Below, piece by piece: positions 62,590 to 64,000 of a stretch of DNA of 64,000 nt (position 1 is the stretch's first letter; each line of letters starts with the position of its first letter). A model generated the notes under the pieces. That model was given only the letters and a program-made list of their open reading frames with translations, had not been told where the DNA came from and searched no databases. The translations under genes were made by a program, and so were the position numbers. Source of the stretch: JANXMY01 sp965246745 (lineage in GTDB: Bacteria > Armatimonadota > Armatimonadia > Armatimonadales > Capsulimonadaceae); the NCBI GenBank assembly GCA_965246745.1, contig OZ251980.1, positions 3,534,001 to 3,598,000 of the forward strand, written 5' to 3'.

Positions 62590-63180
62590 ATGGCAGCCAA
62601 AGACTACCAGGCAATTCTCGGGTTCACCGCGCCGTGGTTTTCGCTCGGGGTGATGACCGAGGCGGAACTCACGGCGGCGGGGGCCGAGTACGAGGCAAGC
62701 GGCGACACACACGCAGAGCATTACCGCTGCGGCGCGTTTCGGCGGCATGTGGACACCCACCGGCCCCTGCCGGAAACAACAGCGACGGCGCTGTATGAAC
62801 TTGGGGCCGCCGACGCCGACCCGGCAATGGGACAGGCGATAATGGCGGACATTCTCGATCTGCCCGAATGCCCGCTGTCGCTGCTGACCCGTGCCGAGAA
62901 TTCAGGAATTAAGCACCTGGTCCGCAAAGTCGAACGCCGCCGCCTGCTGACGGAGATTCAATCGTCCGCGCTGACGGAGGAGCGTTTCGAGCGCTGTTTA
63001 GCAAGCCGCGACAGTGTTGTGCAGCAGTATTTGATCGAGAACGCCGCGCTTTCCCGCCAGCAGGCGGAAGCGCTGGCCGGGCAGGGAGCCGGCAAAGCAA
63101 TTCGTAAGTTAGCGGTGGTATGGCTCAGGCGAAAAGTTTATGAAAAAAGAGAAGTCAAAAAAGGCTGGCCCGAAGGATGA
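62590..63180 (+). CDS. Protein of unknown function, helical-repeat-like
   Basis: 196 residues. It takes the position normally held by mazF, starting right after the mazE stop (an in-frame ATG at 62575 overlaps mazE). The sequence is helical, with stretches such as SALTEERFERCLASRDSVVQ then QYLIENAALSRQQAEALAGQ that look like leucine-rich-variant or HEAT-type repeats. No nuclease motif is visible. It overlaps the next gene by 41 bp. Confidence 0.5.
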   Translation: MAAKDYQAILGFTAPWFSLGVMTEAELTAAGAEYEASGDTHAEHYRCGAFRRHVDTHRPLPETTATALYELGAADADPAMGQAIMADILDLPECPLSLLTRAENSGIKHLVRKVERRRLLTEIQSSALTEERFERCLASRDSVVQQYLIENAALSRQQAEALAGQGAGKAIRKLAVVWLRRKVYEKREVKKGWPEG

Positions 63181-63622
63181 TGATGCGCCGGTCGGGCACC
63201 CGCTGTACGATAACCCGTGGTTCAAGAAGATGAAGGCGCTAAGCGACAGCCGGGAAGCGGGGAGCATCACCCAGGCCGAGTTCGAGCGCAAGCACCGGGG
63301 CCTGATGGTCGAGCTGCAAAGCGCGGCCAGCAAAGAGCGCGAAAAAATTAAATCGTGGGCGATCTCGTCAAAGAAAATCCGCGACGAGGCCGAATACACG
63401 CGGCTGTGCGCGTATTACCATGACGCTTACGGCGATTCGTTTCACCATTTTCTCACGTCTATCCACGCCGGGGCGTCGTTTCTGACCCTCAACGAAAAAA
63501 TGCTCGACGATGCCCGGCTGCTGGAGCTGAAGTACGGCGGCAAAATCATGTCCCCCGAGCAGGTGCTGGCCGAGACCGAAAAAGAGAAGACCGAAGAGAA
63601 GACCGAAGAGAAAGCCGACTAA
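63140..63622 (+). CDS. Charged coiled-coil protein of unknown function
   Basis: 160 residues, Lys/Glu-rich, predicted helical. The middle (about 80-125) contains an aromatic/His segment YYHDAYGDSFHHFLTSIHAG. The C-terminus is a short repeat EKTEEKTEEK. It overlaps the upstream gene by 41 bp, so the two may be co-translated. No family recognised. Confidence 0.5.
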   Translation: MKKEKSKKAGPKDDDAPVGHPLYDNPWFKKMKALSDSREAGSITQAEFERKHRGLMVELQSAASKEREKIKSWAISSKKIRDEAEYTRLCAYYHDAYGDSFHHFLTSIHAGASFLTLNEKMLDDARLLELKYGGKIMSPEQVLAETEKEKTEEKTEEKAD

Positions 63623-63834
63623 GGGAACACAGTGCTGCAAAAGTCGTCAAAATAAGGCACAATAAAGAAAAGCCAGCAGGAAAGCATGACGACACGGCCA
63701 TGAAAGCCACAGCGGAAAATCTGATCGAGCCAGGCAATGACGCCGAAACCAAGCTGCGGGGAACAGCGCTTCTGACCAAAGTGTTGACTCAGTCAAAAGC
63801 GCTTACCCAGTACGGAAAACGCGCACGAACTGCT

Positions 63835-64000
63835 ATGCCTGAACCCAAATCCCAAGAAAGCCCCGTCGAAGAGATTATCCGCCGCGCCTGCGTCTACCAC
63901 CCGAAGTCCGACGCGGAGCTTTTGCGCCGCGCCTACGCCTACGCCGAAGCGAGGCACGAAGGCCAGTCCCGCCGCTCCGGCGAGCCGTATATCACCCACC
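63835..64000 (+). CDS. RelA/SpoT-family (p)ppGpp synthetase/hydrolase, N-terminal start only
   Basis: 55 visible residues, cut by the window edge. IRRACVYHPKSDAELLRRAY then AYAEARHEGQSRRSGEPYIT matches the first helices of the RelA/SpoT HD hydrolase domain, the H-x-G-Q-x-R-x-S-G-E-P-Y-I motif being diagnostic. An in-frame ATG at 63700 would add 45 residues (MKATAENLIEPGNDAETKLR...); no Shine-Dalgarno distinguishes the two, but the family usually begins near 63835. It would control the stringent response. Confidence 0.88.
   Translation, partial: MPEPKSQESPVEEIIRRACVYHPKSDAELLRRAYAYAEARHEGQSRRSGEPYITH

Noticed and set aside
1..64000. tRNA, rRNA or riboswitch genes
   Set aside because: I looked for cloverleaf-like ends, rRNA-like conserved blocks and common riboswitch cores and saw none; a covariance-model scan would be decisive.

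Overview
The window is a high-GC, gene-dense bacterial chromosome segment with no rRNA or tRNA genes, no phage and no insertion sequence that I can see. Housekeeping genes (glnD, rodA, yebC, metF, mnmE, efp, accB/accC, nusB, dcd, folD, ispA, lipB and the start of a relA/spoT gene) show that it is chromosomal. The efp - accB - accC - nusB - folD - ispA order, an ANTAR response regulator paired with a GAF/HisKA_2-type kinase, a ferritin-VIT fusion (MbfA) and frequent leaderless-type promoters suggest a deep-branching, non-proteobacterial lineage. Armatimonadota or a neighbour is my best guess, but it is an inference; no marker here settles it. A GmhA-like isomerase hints at an outer envelope with heptose.

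Layout. 0-11 kb is mostly minus strand: glnD, a MerR-KaiC pair, an M48 peptidase homologue that has lost its zinc site, rodA, an M16 peptidase, and a PdtaR/PdtaS-like ANTAR two-component pair with a lipase-like hydrolase between them. 11-26 kb is plus strand: an LCP cell-wall ligase with a glycosyltransferase, an ExeA-type ATPase with an RHH-like protein, a TPR/aspartyl-protease protein, yebC, an ABC-2 exporter with a large companion membrane protein, and a glcE/glcF pair interrupted by a probable toxin/immunity pair. 26-35 kb holds metF, an oxidoreductase, a GH65-type lipoprotein, a K+ channel, and a minus-strand PspA operon with a J-like protein and an Fe-S uracil-DNA glycosylase. 35-42 kb is a PerR-MbfA iron/peroxide operon with a palindromic operator, then an amidase and a bifunctional fucose-salvage enzyme. 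42-55 kb is the fatty-acid/translation/folate/isoprenoid housekeeping block. 55-64 kb is accessory: lipB, TauE, TacAT, a PPTase, a lipid kinase behind a five-codon leader ORF, an aldehyde dehydrogenase, immunity-like genes (one frameshifted), an orphan MazE, and the start of a (p)ppGpp enzyme.

The most striking feature is non-coding. About a dozen long inverted repeats, with arms of 30-57 bp that are perfect or nearly so around loops of about 20-85 bp, sit in most of the larger intergenic gaps. They fall into a few sequence families. Their arms are themselves built from small palindromes, and they occur in every gene orientation, so they are not simple terminators. Shorter tandem arrays (21 exact copies of a 19-bp unit before accC, 15-bp repeats before tauE, 14-bp A-rich repeats after mnmE) lie beside or between them.

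Regulation: several genes have a -10 hexamer ending 5-9 nt before the start codon and no Shine-Dalgarno, which implies leaderless mRNAs. Others carry near-consensus -35/-10 pairs, including a perfect TTGACA-N17-TATAAT in front of the LCP gene.
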